NCBI RefSeq assembly: GCF_002105155.1 | Contig: NW_019029004.1 | Coordinates: forward strand, 372,001-436,000 | Reading direction: 5' to 3' | From: Lobosporangium transversale | Taxonomy: Eukaryota; Mortierellomycota; Mortierellomycetes; Mortierellales; Mortierellaceae | Length of the DNA: 64,000 nucleotides | In this document: in pieces, positions 26,401-39,020 of the stretch | How positions within the stretch are numbered: the stretch's first letter is position 1 | Layout: each line of letters starts with the position of its first letter | Notes under the pieces: model-generated | What the model was told of the DNA's origin: nothing | Database searches by the model: none | The model's input: the letters and a program-made list of their open reading frames with translations, nothing else | Made by a program: the position numbers and the translations under genes

Positions 26401-26846
26401 CACTAGGAGCCACAGGTGCCAGCCACATTTCCCAGGGCCATCAAGCCGAAACATTTTTAGAGACTCAGAGCCAATCAGATGCGAACCTACAGGATACTAT
26501 TCAAGATCTCTGCACGAATGAAGGGGCCAGTTTTGAGCTATCACAGGAAAATGGCTACTCGACGCTCAAACAATACACCACAGGAGGCTCGATCCCACAC
26601 CAGCACCCACCTATATTGGGTCCATCCCATCGTCGCCAGAGAGCTATAAGCGGTGGTGCCCGCAGTAGCAGCTATGCAGGCCCTATTCGAGAGTTCGGGA
26701 TGGGCCTTGGAATAGACGGTATCCATACTGACAGTGGCACCGGTTTGAAACTCAGTAGCGGATTGTTAAGCTGGTCTGAGGAGCCAAGTCAAAGCAGGGA
26801 TTATGCTACGCGGCCCCTACAGCAACAGCAACAGGGACAGCAATAG
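23479..26846 (+). CDS. DHHC palmitoyltransferase gene interrupted by an in-frame TAG (4 exons)
   Basis: Membrane protein S-acyltransferase. Exons 23479-23791, 24475-24566, 24703-25876 and 25963-26846 join in frame (821 codons). Two N-terminal TM segments ([39 protein letters not shown]), a Pro/Ser-rich linker, then the Cys-rich core [18 protein letters not shown] followed by [19 protein letters not shown] with the catalytic DHHC. Two more TM segments follow ([42 protein letters not shown]), then NRTAVEIL at the TTxE position and a low-complexity tail. Codon 311 (25228-25230) is TAG, in the slot between GRPR and CDIC where the family has Tyr or Phe. The frame is open on both sides. Either a recent nonsense mutation, a sequence error, readthrough, or an unrecognised intron. 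The first intron is unusually long (683 nt). Confidence 0.8.
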
Positions 26847-27535
26847 GAATACTATTAATTTTAGGTATTCCATTACTTATTTTATAACTTATACGATATA
26901 TTAGATCAAGAAAAAAGTAACAATTTTACAATTGCTATTTTCCTATTTATAAGGATTACTTGACACAAATGTCAAGGCTCCTGTTCACAGATATATGTGT
27001 TTGACGAATACCTAGAAGCCACTTCCCTTGTTGGCAGGGCAGGGCAGTTGTCACAAAAAAATATTTTGGAATGCATGCGTCTTTTTATGTCGCAATTCTG
27101 TAGATGTAATTATTCGTATTCAATTTTACATTTTACTACATGCAGTCATATAAGGAAAATGAATAATTCGAATAAATATCCGTCTATTGTGTTTTATGTC
27201 AGTACCAGTAACACGCAGGGAACAGAGATGGTTTTTAAACAACAAACACTGTACCCAGTTGGCACATATTTTTATCGCCTGTTCTTTGCCCGATATGGAA
27301 GCCATGCTATGGGAAATAGTACAAGAGCAGGTTCTCTTGGTGCTCTTCTCATTGGCTGAATTGGGTTTTATGGCAAGGTTAAAGTTACTCATTTTTTTTA
27401 TTTCTCACGTTCTATCTTTCCATTTCCCCTTCTCTTTTTTCTTTCTTCACAGTCGCCCTTCTTCCTTCTTTTCACCTCTCCGCTCTCCAGTAATCATCCA
27501 CTGATACAAACCTCAGCACAAATACACTTTCTATC
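26847..27535. promoter_or_regulatory. Region between the DHHC and amidohydrolase genes
   Basis: 689 bp. The first part is AT-rich 3' flank; the last 120 bp before 27536 are strongly pyrimidine-rich, like other leaders in this window. No gene supported. Confidence 0.4.
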
Positions 27536-30500
27536 ATGGCTGATTACACAAGCCTTCCTCAGCACGATCAGGAAGAGGTGGGACATGCGTATGAGCAGCC
27601 ACAAAAGGGCGCCTTCCTCCGCAAAAAGAGCACGCTCCTTTTGGCTACTGCCGCCATCGCGCTTCTCGCGACTTCGGCTTATTTCCTGGGCGCTTCAAAT
27701 GAACTCTCTTCTAAGAAAGTCCACTTTGAGGACACAGGCATTTCCTCCAGCCATTTTGCAGAAGGTCTAGCCAAATGCAAGGCTATTCGCGACAAGAGCA
27801 AACACAAATACCCTGCTCCTGAGTCTCGCTCATCCAATCCACGCTTCGTCAATGGTACCGCCCCTACATTATTCAGAAATGCCTATATCTTTGACGGTGT
27901 CTCAGAAGCTTTCAAAGGTGATTTGCTCATTGACCGCGGCATCATCGTCCAGGTGGGCGGTGAGATTAAGGCGCCTACAGATGCTAATGTTGTAGACCTC
28001 AAAGGCCATATTCTGACGCCAGGTATCGTTGACATGCACAGGTAAAGGAACAGAATGGATATAAAAGATATATCAGGAAACAATCCATTAGAGTACAGAG
28101 GATCATTACCATTCCAATCAACCAAACTTACCCTATACATATTGCAGGGAAATACTGAGTGCTGAATAGGAAGGGGCTCTTTGACGTGTGATAATTCCTC
28201 TCTAGGGTACTATTTTTAATTTATCATTAACTTTTGAATGACTCTGAATTTTTAGTCATTTTGGTGTCGGCTCATGGCCTGAGCTGGATGGAACTGAAGA
28301 TAGCAACGAAATGACTCAACCTCTCACACCTTTTATCCGCTCGATCGACGGATTTAATCCCAGCGACCTTGCGCGTGAATGGATTCTTTCTGGAGGAGTA
28401 ACCACCTCACTCATTCTTCCTGGGTCTGGTAATATTATGGGAGGAGAGGCTTATGCAGTCAAATTGCGCAAGGTTGATACACTCAGCACTGATGACATGT
28501 TAGTTGAGGCTGGTGTTGATAACAAGTGGCGTTACATGAAGATGGCCTGTGGAGAAAACCCGAAGAGATTTTATGGAGGCTATCTCGGACGTATGCCCTC
28601 TACTCGCCTCGGTGAAGGATGGCTCCTCCGCAACCAGTTCGCTAAGGCTACAGAGCTTAAGCGCGCTCAAGACGACTGGTGCGATGCAGCTGAAGCTTTA
28701 CCTCGCTTTGGTCGCCACCGCCTTCAAACTCCTTTCCCGGAGGACCTCCAATACGAGAGTCTGGTGGGGATTCTTCGTGACGATGTCAAGCTCAACATCC
28801 ACTGCTATGAGACCCATGATTTGGAGGCCATGGTTCGCCACTCGAACGAGTACAAGTTCAAGATCTCAGCCTTCCATCACGGTCTCGATGCTTACCGGGT
28901 CCCTGAAATCCTGAAGCGCGCCTATAAGAATGTCCCTACTGTGGCTACGTTCGCTGGAAAGTTTGGATACAAGAAAGAGGCATTACAGAGTTCTGTCAAT
29001 GCTCCAAAGACCCTCGCCGATGCTGGCATTCCTGTTGCAATGAAGAGTGATCACCCTGTCTTGAATTCACAGCATCTTGTTTACGAGGCCGCTCAAGCCC
29101 ATCATTACGGCCTCTCTGAGCTCTTGGCAATTGCATCTGTTACGTCTGTTCCTGCCAAGGCCTTGGGGCTCGATCACCGTATCGGTAAGATTGCAGTTGG
29201 GTATGATGCAGATTTGGCTATCTGGGAGAAACATCCTTTAGCCCTTGGGGCCCATCCTCTTCAGGTCTATATTGATGGAGTTGCTCAAATCAAAGGTGTA
29301 GACCCATCAAAATGGAGCATTCAAGACGAGCCCCAAAAATTTGAAAAGTTGCCCGAGTTGGTTGTGCCCAAGGAAAGCAAGGATGTATGTTCAGAGAGGG
29401 CTGAGACTGGAGTGTTTAAGGGTATCAAGAAGCTTTTCTTAAACAATTCGGAACAATTCAGTGATGAAGGCGATTTAGTGGTAGTCATTGACCGCGGTGA
29501 GGTCATCTGTACGGGTCACTGCCAAACTGAAATCGTTGCCATGGACAAGAAGAACGCGCCGGTGTATGATTTAGGGGGTGAAGGGGTTGTGTTGCCCTCG
29601 TTGCTCTCTGTTGGCGCCCCTAACCTCGGATTAATTGAGATTGCTGCCGAAGATAGCACTGGCGATGGTCACCATAACTTGAACCCTGAGGTCATCAATG
29701 CTGCTGATGGCCTCAAGTTTGGAGGACTTCATATGGATGAGGCCTACAAGGCAGGTATCCTCACTGCTGTCACTGCTCCCGAGTCGGAGCATGTCATTCA
29801 GGGTGTTAGTGTTGCCTTCCTTACCGGTGCTGAACATGGTAAACAACTAGAAGAGAAATTACCCAAATAAGCTGACTGGTGATTCTGCAGCATAATTACT
29901 GCCCTACTAAACCTATATCATCACCACTGCCTTATTCTGTAGCCCTGTCACCCAAGAATGCTATTGTCAAGGAGAAGGTAGCGCTTCACGTGAAAATTGG
30001 TCACCAATCCAAGTCAACTTTGTTCCCCACTATCTCCTCTCAAATTGCTTTTCTCCGCACATCCTTGGAGAAAAGCCTCACAGATGTCTTGCTTCCTACC
30101 AACGAGTTCTCGCTTGCCGCTCATGGGAAGATCCCTCTGGTGGTCGAGGTTGACAACCGGGATGAGATCATTCGCCTGATCCAACTCAAGAAGGATTTGG
30201 AGCGTAGCGGCGCCAGGATCAAGGTCTCATTGTTGAGCGCTGTTGAAGCATGGACTGTCGCTGAGCATTTAGCCGAAGCTGACATCAGCGTCATCTTGCG
30301 CCCGTACCTTTGCACTCCAGCACAATGGACTGCTCAGCGGTGCTTACCTGGTGCACCCCTCTCCAATGAGACAGGCCTCTCTATCCTTTATAAAGCCGGT
30401 GTCAAGGTTGGTTTAGCTGCCCACGAGCCCGAGGATGTTCGTCAGCTATCCTGGATTGCTGGCTGGGCCCGTTCAGACTTAGGCCTTAAAGAAAAGGATG

Positions 30501-30664
30501 CTGTCGGTCTCGTCAGCTGGAATTTGGCTGAGATCGTTGGCCTTCCCACCAACTCCTCTGGTTTAGTGTTATACAATGGCAATCCCTTCGAGTTTGGCGC
30601 AAAGATTTCTGCTATCATAGGTGGTGGAAAAAGTGGTATTCAATGCAACCCACGAGCGTTTTAG
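27536..30664 (+). CDS. Membrane-anchored amidohydrolase-superfamily protein (3 exons)
   Basis: Exons 27536-28041, 28256-29838 and 29943-30664 give 936 aa. Type II membrane topology is likely: a cytosolic start, then a hydrophobic anchor at about residues 33-53 (TLLLATAAIALLATSAYFLG). The catalytic region has the metal-binding DMHSHFG (HxH, His168 and His170, the codon split by intron 1), SGGVTTSLILPGSGN, then KLNIHCYETHDLEAM, AFHHGLDA, and AMKSDHPVLNSQ, the order of ligands seen in metal-dependent amidohydrolases; YDADLAIWEKHPL is the usual C-terminal strand pair. A second half repeats parts of the fold. The stop seen at 29868 lies inside an intron (GTAAAC ... TCTGTAG), so the gene is not broken. 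Substrate cannot be told. It lies in the spacer between the inverted-repeat arms. Confidence 0.85.
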
Positions 30665-31058
30665 GAAAGGACTTGAAAACAAATGTCAGGTGTCCTGTAA
30701 ATGTATGAATAATATGATACAATAGAATGAGATGATACTTGAGCATTTTCAGACATTGTTCAGCTGTGTGTTTTTTGAATCTTGAAAATTGTTAGTTTAT
30801 AGGCTATCGCTCCAAAACAAAGACTAGTATACATTCAGTATATTCCTAATCAGATAACGAAGCATCGATAAAATGTAAGCAAATGTTTATAGAACTAGCA
30901 CTTATTCTAAGGCGACTATTGCATAGATTATTGTCTAGAATGCCGGACCAAAAATTGTGGGATCTAAGGATAGAGGCTTATGCTTGATGATCGTATATAT
31001 AGCGGGCTATAGGAGTTACATTGCTTTTTGAGATAGCGCGAAGGATTATATTATAGGA
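30665..31058. other. 3' flank of the amidohydrolase gene up to the repeat
   Basis: 394 bp of AT-rich single-copy sequence, nothing recognised. It ends where the right inverted-repeat arm starts. Confidence 0.5.
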
Positions 31059-31064
31059 AAAAGA

Positions 31065-32783
31065 TATTTGCACGGCCGCGTACACACCTTATTTACACTG
31101 CTCCCGTACAAATAAAAAAAAATTATTTGCACGGGGGGCTTTTTTTTTATTTGTATGGGTCTTTATTTCAGTCTAGATACCACTACCAGGAAGCCTTCCA
31201 CGACACAAGCTCGATACCCAAGCATCAAATATTGACCAGAATATATATCTTATCAAGGTCGTATGTAGCCCAGAATAGATGTTGATATTCTTTATGCGAT
31301 TCTGGGACTAAATAAAGAGTTACAAACAATTTATCTATAATTGGAATATACTATGCCACTTTACTTTGCACTTTGTTGGTCGTATTCTTATAGGCTGTGG
31401 ATGGTTCCCTGATGCTTTCTTTCATTTAGCGCGTGCATACATCTCAAGTGTTTCCGTACGCTATTAAGCACATAACGATGAGTTCAGTAATTAGGGGCCT
31501 CTAATGTGTAGTTTGTTTCGGTAGATATATAAACGATCATACTCATTGCTACGATGCATAGCGTGCCGTGTTACTACTCTCTTTCTTTTCTCTTTCTTCT
31601 TCTATGTCCCTATCTCCGTCCTTCTTTATTAAGAGCTCAAACGCCCTTGGTACTAAATTTTGTTTACCAAATTCACCAAATACATTCAGTTTATTTTGTG
31701 GAATGTCCATCCTCTCAGCCGTTTGTAACCCGAGAGATTACTTATCTTTTGACAGTTAGTGACAGTTCGCACTCAAAGCCGATCGTGCCACAATTACCTA
31801 TATCCCTATATCTAAAGAGCTAAAATACTTTAATAGCATAGCCGTGACTTATAGTGATAGAAAAGAGGCATAAATACTCTTTTCTGTTACGTTGATAAAG
31901 ATCCTTATTTTTGTCTGATTACATTCCAAGTTTGTTATCATGTTCAATCAGGGTTGATTTTTCACCAATAATAGCCAGAACTTGCCTTGGATCGTCTTTA
32001 GCACGCAGTGTCGCATACTCAGCAGCACATGTGGATGCTCACTGCGTCTAGGGACTAGCTTCATATTGTACAATCACCTGAAAGAAAGTTTGGTCAAAAA
32101 AATAAAATTTTGAAGAGAAGCACTGTCTTCAATCCTATTTCTTGCCGTTTACCCTCAGCACGTACCGCCCAAAAACTTCAGTGATTACCCACATTGGCCT
32201 CATTAATAAACGCGTGAATTTCCATCTTGGTCAGTGAAGTATTTTTGTATGTCATAAATGAGCTGTTTGTCAGAGAATCAAAATAAAAAAAATAATAAAT
32301 AACCCACTTTAACCAGACTTTCTTTTGAGTGACTGTAGAGCGGAATAGAGCGTGAGAAATATTTTGTAGATAGATAGTAAGCAGTAGAAAAGTAAGTGAG
32401 AATAAGATATGGGCCCACACACCACATCCATAGAGTATTTATTCATTTTCTGGTAGAGGGACTTGTATCGGGTAACTACATATCGTTCTAAAAACTTCAT
32501 ATCAAAGATTTATCGCGTCTAGGTGTGGCGCGTTATTGCCACTAATTTTTACTGCTAATCTTTTAGCGCATTGGTGTTTTTTACTCTAATTTTTTCTAGC
32601 TAGGCCATCGTAATATTGCATACTGTGAAATATGCAACAGAGCACGATGAGTATCGCAGCTCCAGACTCCCCTCTACTCTAGACTCACCTTCGCTTATTT
32701 GCTTCGAAATAAAAAGCTGGAATCATGTAATCTGTAGGATACACGCTGCCGCTTGTGGATGAAATAAAGACCCCGTGCAAATA
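31065..32783. mobile_element. Candidate non-autonomous element with terminal inverted repeats (right copy)
   Basis: Mirror of 20472-22190, same TATTTGCACGG / CCGTGCAAATA ends. The inner flank (GGAAAAAGA before the terminus at 31065) shares only AAAAGA with the flank of the left copy. Confidence 0.5.
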
Positions 32784-32824
32784 CTGGCAAGACTTGATGA
32801 CCCAGCTAGTCCAAAAATACAAAA

Positions 32825-32898
32825 TGTTTGTACTCGGACTCGAACCGAGGACCGTCTGTGTGTTAGACAGACGTGATAACCAACTACACCATACAAAC
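32825..32898 (-). tRNA. tRNA-Val (anticodon AAC), second copy
   Basis: Exact inverted copy of the gene at 20357-20430, with all stems and the A- and B-boxes intact, so it should be transcribable. Confidence 0.94.
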
Positions 32899-33158
32899 TT
32901 TGCTTTGGTTTTCCTTCGAGGAAATGCTATATATTATTAATAGCATCACGTGATTGTAGCATAGATGTGTCCAATATATCCACTATGATAATGGTAATAA
33001 AAACGCCTAATATTTCTGTCGTTTTTTGCTCTTTGTTGTGTAGCAGTGCTGATTAATCAATAGGAGCTGTAGTGTAGCAAAGATTCATATTATATGGGGC
33101 TCTTGGGTCCTTGTTCTCGAAAAGTTTATGTAAAAGCATCCTTGAGTCCTTGAGGGTC

Positions 33159-33160
33159 TT

Positions 33161-33199
<39 letters not shown>
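33159..33199. repeat. T9A32 homopolymer tract
   Basis: Mirror of the T32A9 tract at 20056-20096, same lengths. Homopolymers this long change quickly, so equality argues for a very recent copying event or an assembly duplication. Confidence 0.85.
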
Positions 33200-33204
<5 letters not shown>

Positions 33205-33477
33205 GCACTTAAACGCTCTTTGCGAGTAACTTTATGGCCCAGTAACTGTTCCCTGTGCGTATTCCTTTAATCGCAACAAGCAAAAGGAGTAAATTAGGGA
33301 AGTGGGTCCAGTTTTTACCTTGGATAGGTAATATATTGACATAACAAACATAACAAAGCTGTCTTAATGTTTGCATTTGTGAAATGTCTTAAGGATCTGG
33401 AGAGACATACTCTTAAGGCCAGACCAAAATGCTTTTGTAAGAGCTGACGCACCCGTTTATCAGGCTCTCTCTTTATT

Positions 33478-33825
33478 TTACTTCTCAGTCTCTTCATCGC
33501 TTCCAACATCGTCGTCTTCTGGTTTCAGGTATCGGATGTCGCGTCTAAAGTATGTTTGGTTGGCTGCCTTGACTTTTCCCCAGAGCTCCTCAAAGGCCTT
33601 GACAAGCTCCTTGTTCAAAGGACCCTGCTGTAAGCTGATGAGGTTTTCTTTCAAGTTTCCCACGCAGTCGTTTGCACCAAAAATCAGACCATCATTAGGT
33701 CCAAGTCCAGAGTGGTGGTTCATCCAGCGGATTGACGCCTCCAGCAGGGGGGTCCCATATGACTCTGTTACCTTTCTTAGTGCATCTACAGCATCAAAAA
33801 AAAGTGGACTCCAATACTGCTCTCG
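33478..33825 (-). pseudogene. Truncated aldo-keto reductase 3' exon (115 codons)
   Basis: Identical to the last 115 codons and stop of the AKR gene at 18166-19777. It begins at the repeat boundary, within the exon and exactly at codon CGA, and lacks the catalytic half (Asp, Tyr, Lys, His). Sequence beyond 33825 shows no AKR coding. It cannot make a working enzyme; a fusion transcript is not excluded. Confidence 0.88.
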
Positions 33826-34607
33826 TTAGTGTATTTTCTCTACTGGAATGGGGTGAGGGGAAAGCGCTTAAGGCACTGGAGCTTGACATAGAATATACGT
33901 CCTTATAACAGTTGTTTTTATTGTTATTGAAGCCAAAGATAGAGGAGGGATGAATCAATTAGCTGCAAGAAAAGAAAAGTAGGGTTAGGACATAGGCCTT
34001 GGCCTTGTCATGCTTGATCATATCTGTTAACTACGTTCAAAGTTTAATGATGCATGTGGTTTACGGCATTCGTAGCATGATATATATTGATGTGAGATTA
34101 ATTAGATCTTAATAAAACTGAAAAGTAGCGCCCGTTTAATGAGAAAGTATAACCTTTATCAGGTCGGATCTAATCAAGTGGACAAGTCCGAGCTCTTTTA
34201 TCCTTCTATTCTGAGTACTTCAATGCTCACTTCTTAAGAGACTATTGCAGAATATATTTATTTCCTCATTTAATCAGAAAACTCATGCCATATAATTTTT
34301 TTTCTCTTCGTCATAGTACCCGACGATCTAATATTCTCAATGACTACTTTTAACAATATTTTACCCACTGATGGAGTTTGTATGTGTTACCACTACCGTT
34401 ATCTCACATTCGCATCAACGTTCCAAGGATATTGTAATCTGTACATTGTATTAGTGTTCGTGATGGCACAGCTCAGATAAAGCGCTTGTTTGCTGCAGTG
34501 GGACAGCTGATGAAATTGTATTTTCTTTTTTTAGCGTACTAGTACAATATGCAGAATTCTGATAGTAGGTGAGGTAAATGTAAACTCGTATGTTTGCATA
34601 CTCCTGA
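33826..34607. other. Intergenic between the repeat and SRP receptor beta
   Basis: 782 bp of AT-rich sequence with no recognisable gene or repeat. It holds the 3' end of the SRP receptor beta gene and the right flank of the duplication. Confidence 0.5.
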
Positions 34608-35051
34608 TTAGTATAGAACACCAGCCATCCAGTCCTTGATCCTTTCAATGTCTTTGTTTTCAGCAGAGCACTCTAAAAACTCAACCTCATTCTCGAGATC
34701 CTGGAATGTGAAATCCTTTCCTTCAAATCCCAAAAAGACGTTCTCATTGCCGTCAGTGTCCTGGGTATCTAAAGCAGCGGCTCGTGTCTGACGCAGCTTA
34801 TTACTATATAAAGTGAATGGAGTTTGTTATTAGACTCGCAGAGAAGTGATTGTTAAAAGGTGAGAGTTGCTCATGTTGTCTGAAGAACCAAGGATGTGAA
34901 TGAAAACGTACATTTCTGTCTCTAACAAAGTCTGGATACGTTCTTTCTTGAAAGACGTCAAGAGATCAGACTTGTTGCATGCAATCAATACTGGAATTCG
35001 CTCGTTTTGGGTAAATTTATCCGCGAGAACGTCGTAAAGGTATCTGTAAAT

Positions 35052-35084
<33 letters not shown>

Positions 35085-35930
35085 AAAGGCGTCAGGACAA
35101 GTCGCGATATAGTGATTCATGGAAAGAAAATCCAATTAAGACCCTTTACTCTGCTAGGAGGCGCGTTTGACGTGAGGCCGTTGAGCTGTCAACAACAAAG
35201 ACTACTGCGCGAGCAATCGGCATAAACTCTGAGAATTTGAAACGAAGACGCTCATGTCCGGGAATATCCACTATGTGAGCTGGGGTCTAAGGTTATGATA
35301 TAGACAGTGAAAAGATAAGTCTTTAACTGCGCCTTTTGGATTCATCTTTGACAGTGGCAGTATAATAAATGCAATAGACAGATAGGATACCTTTCCATCG
35401 ATCAAAACAGCGTCGGCCTCATTTTCCTTAATAGAAGTAACAGTCTCTACAGACTTGCCATGATTGATCTATTAACCAGAATAGGAGAGTCTGGTTAACA
35501 ATCAGATGACCCTTAAAGCAATATCTCTTATTAAGGCCTTTGCAATCCATACAATCATGTAATCCTAGTCCTTCTTATGGTTTGGAACTGGTTCCTACCA
35601 AATAGTGAATAGCAGTCTTCCCAGCAAAAGGTAATCCTGTGAGTAGGATGGTGTTTTTAGAGTTTCTTTTAGAAACAAGCAAGAAGCTTGCTGTGATAGT
35701 AAAAGAGATAATGCCAATAGCAACTTTTCTGTAAATAGGTATTCGTCGGAAGATTGGCATTGCGGTGAAAATACAGGCGTTTTTGAATTCCTAGCTATAG
35801 GCCAGAGAGCTTCTCCTTTACCTGCGATTCCAACAAGCGCTACTAAAGTCAAAAGAGCGAGTAAAGTAAGATATTCATTATTGGCGATGATGAGTTGATG
35901 AGGAATGAGTCCTCTGAATGATGATGACAT
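34608..35930 (-). CDS. Signal recognition particle receptor subunit beta (6 exons)
   Basis: ER-membrane GTPase that anchors the SRP receptor alpha subunit (yeast Srp102). Exons 35930-35822, 35690-35599, 35468-35391, 35286-35150, 35043-34912 and 34803-34608 give 247 aa. One N-terminal TM segment (LTLLALLTLVALVGIAASFL, split by intron 1) precedes the GTPase: P-loop GLPFAGKT at residues 55-62, VDIPGHERLR (G3), NKSD near residue 162 (G4) and ECSAENKD (G5). The C-terminus ends IKDWMAGVLY. Length and order match the family. Intron 4 holds an A28 tract on the sense strand about 10 nt before the acceptor. Divergent from the CBS-PB1 gene. Confidence 0.93.
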
Positions 35931-36503
35931 GACACAAAACCGCGTATCAACTTTGTTTTTTGTTTTGGAATGAATATTCCTATGAGGTGAAATCCGGAAC
36001 AAGTTGAATCCTGACAAGTCGTATAAAGGAAAGAAAGAAGACAAGGAGGGTTTCAAACATATTTTTTAAATTTGCACTGGCCAATGAGGCATCAACAGTC
36101 GTAGCCCAAATATATGTAAATGTCACGTTTCCTCCATTCGGAACTAGAAGCATGCCTCATTTATACAACAGACTCTTGTGCGTTCCTGAATTTTTTTTCC
36201 CGTTCAAACAACCTTTGTCTCTTTTCTCAATAGTCTTTTCTATTTCTCTCTTATTCTTATCTTGGCTCCAGACTTAAACACTTACACTCAATATTTTATC
36301 AGTAAGAACCATCTTTTTTCCCGTTTGGAAAAGCACACAGACACATCAACGGATTTTTGAGTGTTATTCCAACTGACACCTGATCTGGGTTATTGTTTCC
36401 ACATTCAAACTCCCACGCAAAGAAAGAAAACTAATTCAATTCTCTCTTCCACTTCTTTGTTTTTCATCCTTATTCAGTCCCTTTGCTTACCTCCCCATCC
36501 ATC
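35931..36503. promoter_or_regulatory. Divergent promoter region of SRP receptor beta and the CBS-PB1 gene
   Basis: 573 bp between start codons. The half next to the CBS-PB1 start is pyrimidine-rich (about 36180-36500), as before several other genes here. No ORF is supported. Confidence 0.45.
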
Positions 36504-37808
36504 ATGTCCATGGCAAGCTCCCTCAGACCACCTCAAGCAGGAAAAGCCTATCAAGGTCTTGTGAGCAGTCGACCGAGCGATCAAATGTCGGATGTCTCTT
36601 CGAGCTTCAGTGAGTCCGCCCGTCATCGTCAGTCTAAGAAGGATGAGGTACTTGATTTTTTCATTTAAAAACACCAAATAAAAAGGTTGAAGTGCCATTT
36701 GCGGAAACAATCACCATGTTGCAATTACATCTCTCACTATTTTTTTTCCTTCTTTTTTAAAGGCTATTCGCCGTAAAATTGAACAAGAGCTGTCCAAGAA
36801 GCGCCACAGCTCTCGCAAGGCCAAGCAGACACAAAAAGTCATGGCAGGCACTGTCTCGGCCTTGCGTGTCTCCCAAGCTTTGACGGTCTCAGAGTCTATC
36901 ACTGTAACAGAGGCATCTCAGAACATGGCTGCCAAGCGTGCCGATTGTGTCCTCGTCATTAACGACGAGGAGCACCTATCAGGTATCTTTACGGCCAAGG
37001 ACCTGGCCTTCCGTGTTGTCGCTGCGTAAGTGTTGCTGTATACCGAATATTCCTTCTCTCTTTTTTTCTGTCGTCCTTATAATTTACTGATAACAGCAGT
37101 AACAGCAGCAATACCCTTACTAACCTGCATGCGACGTTGTTACTGCGATGAATTATCATAAAAATCATAGTGGTCTTGATCCCCGTTCGACTCGTGTGGT
37201 AGATATTATGACCCCTAACCCCATGGTTGTTACAACTGACCGCAGTGCAACTGATGCCCTGAATCTTATGGTTCAGAGAGGCTTCAGGCATTTGGTAAGT
37301 AGTTGTGAAAAGGAAGCTTGATTTGAAAAGCATATGATAGATTCCCGAATTGCATACTGATTCTTCCCTTTTTTTTAAGCCCGTACAAAACGAAGATTCA
37401 GAAATTGTTGGTCTCTTAGATATTACAAAATGCTTGTACGAATCCTTGTCAAAGATGGAGAGGGCATATGGACAGTCTAAGAAGCTTTACGATGCTTTGG
37501 AGGGTGTAGACAAGGAATGGGGTGGCATGCAGAACATGGCAATGATTCAATACATGGAGACTCTCAGAGAGAAGATGATGTGTCCTGACCTAAGCTCTGT
37601 CCTTGATGGCTCACCTGCTGCCGAGGTTAGCGTTAAGGCTACTGTCAAGGAGGCTGCCAAGCTGATGAAAGAGCGTCGCGTTACTGCTGTTTTGGTCATG
37701 GACCAGAACGGCATCGATATTGCCGGGATTTTCACATCCAAGGGTAAGATCTTGTTCAGATTATGCAAAAAAAAAAAAAAAAAAAAAAAAAAGAAATGAT
37801 CACTTACA

Positions 37809-37839
<31 letters not shown>

Positions 37840-39020
37840 CCTAATCTGTTCTTGGCATAGACATTGTCCTTCGTGTCATTGCTGCTCAATTGGAGCCCAG
37901 CAACTGCAGCGTGGTCCGTGTCATGACACCCCATCCTGACACTGCTCCGCCATCGATGACCATTATGGATGCCTTACGCAAGATGCATGGTATGTTAAAT
38001 TGCATTATTAAACTCTGAGCTATCTTTTCATCACTCCAATCTTCGTTTTTCTCTTTGCCTTATTGGTATACTTAAGACAAATGTGATGCTTTATTATTTC
38101 AACTAGATGGCCATTACCTCAACCTGCCTGTCGTTGAAGAGGATAAAGAAATTGTTGGAGTTGTTGATGTTCTCAAACTCACCTATGCTACCATGGAGCA
38201 AATTAATTCAATGAACTCAAAGGATTCAGAATCAGGGCCCATGTGGAGTCATTTCTGGAATTCTGCAACAATGGGTGATGGTGAGGAAGGATCTGTGGTC
38301 TCAGAGTCAATGGCGCCTTCATCAATTATGTCACCCAGTCTTGCAGCCTCACCTAGCAGCCATCAAGCTATGCAGCCCTTCCCTGGTGAGATCTTTCCCA
38401 ATGAATCAGCCTCAGTTGTCGCAGAAGATCGCAGTGAGCTGATCCATAAGCAAATTGAGGAGGAGAGCACAACCTTTGTGTTCAAGTTTAAATCGCCTGT
38501 TTCAAACACGGTACACCGCTTTACTGCCGATTACACTGACCTGAACCGTCTCAGGGATACTATTTTGGAAAAGGAACCCTTCGGACCTGAATCAGATCCT
38601 AGTCAGAGCGCCCTTCTTGCTGAATTCAACATTTCATACATGGATGACGAGCAGGACTATGTGATGATGACCTCAGATGCAGATTTGGCGGACTCAGTTG
38701 CGATTGCTAAGAAGCAAGGTCATAACCGTGTTATGCTCTATGTCTCAGACCCGAGAGCATCTCAAGTTCTTCCTGCTGTGACAGTGCCACCAGCCGCAGC
38801 AGCCCCTGCTGCTATGGCAGCCGTGCCTGCGCCTGTTGCTATACCAGAGGAGCCTGTCGAAATTCCTAAGCCAACAGTTCCTGAGGAGCCTAAGAAGCAA
38901 CCTTCCGAGTTAAAGAAAATATTGGATTCAATCCCTGATGAGTATCTTCTTCCTGGTGCCTTGGTAACTCTATCTGTCACCGTTCTTGCTGTCTTTGCCA
39001 TTGCTAGATTAGCCAAGTAA
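36504..39020 (+). CDS. CBS-PB1 domain protein with C-terminal membrane anchor (6 exons)
   Basis: Exons 36504-36647, 36763-37025, 37171-37294, 37380-37743, 37861-37989 and 38107-39020 give 645 aa. Two pairs of CBS domains: AGTVSALRVSQALTVSESI with DCVLVINDEEHLSGIFTAKD, then RVVDIMTPNPMVVTTDRSA with IVGLLDITKCLYESL, and a second Bateman module (AAEVSVKATVKEAAKLM, then RVMTPHPDTAPPSMTIMDAL and EIVGVVDVLKLTY). A PB1 domain follows at about residues 460-545 (TTFVFKFKSPVSNTVHRF ... DYVMMTSDADL). The last 25 residues form a tail anchor (GALVTLSVTVLAVFAIARLA). This is the fungal CBS/PB1 (Mug70-like) family; CBS pairs usually bind adenosine nucleotides. Intron 4 holds A26 and T26 tracts able to fold back on each other. 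Confidence 0.9.

Larger units (their letters stand above)
31059..33825 (-). repeat. Right arm of the 2,767-bp inverted repeat
   Basis: Reverse complement of 19430-22196. On this side the outer flank (33826 on) is unrelated to AKR, so this arm looks like the derived copy: it carries only the 3' part of the AKR gene. Spacer between arms is 8,862 bp (22197-31058). Confidence 0.93.

Noticed and set aside
29839-29942. Stop codon splitting the amidohydrolase into two ORFs
   Set aside because: The stop lies in an intron with good GTAAAC and TCTGTAG borders; splicing restores one frame of 936 residues.
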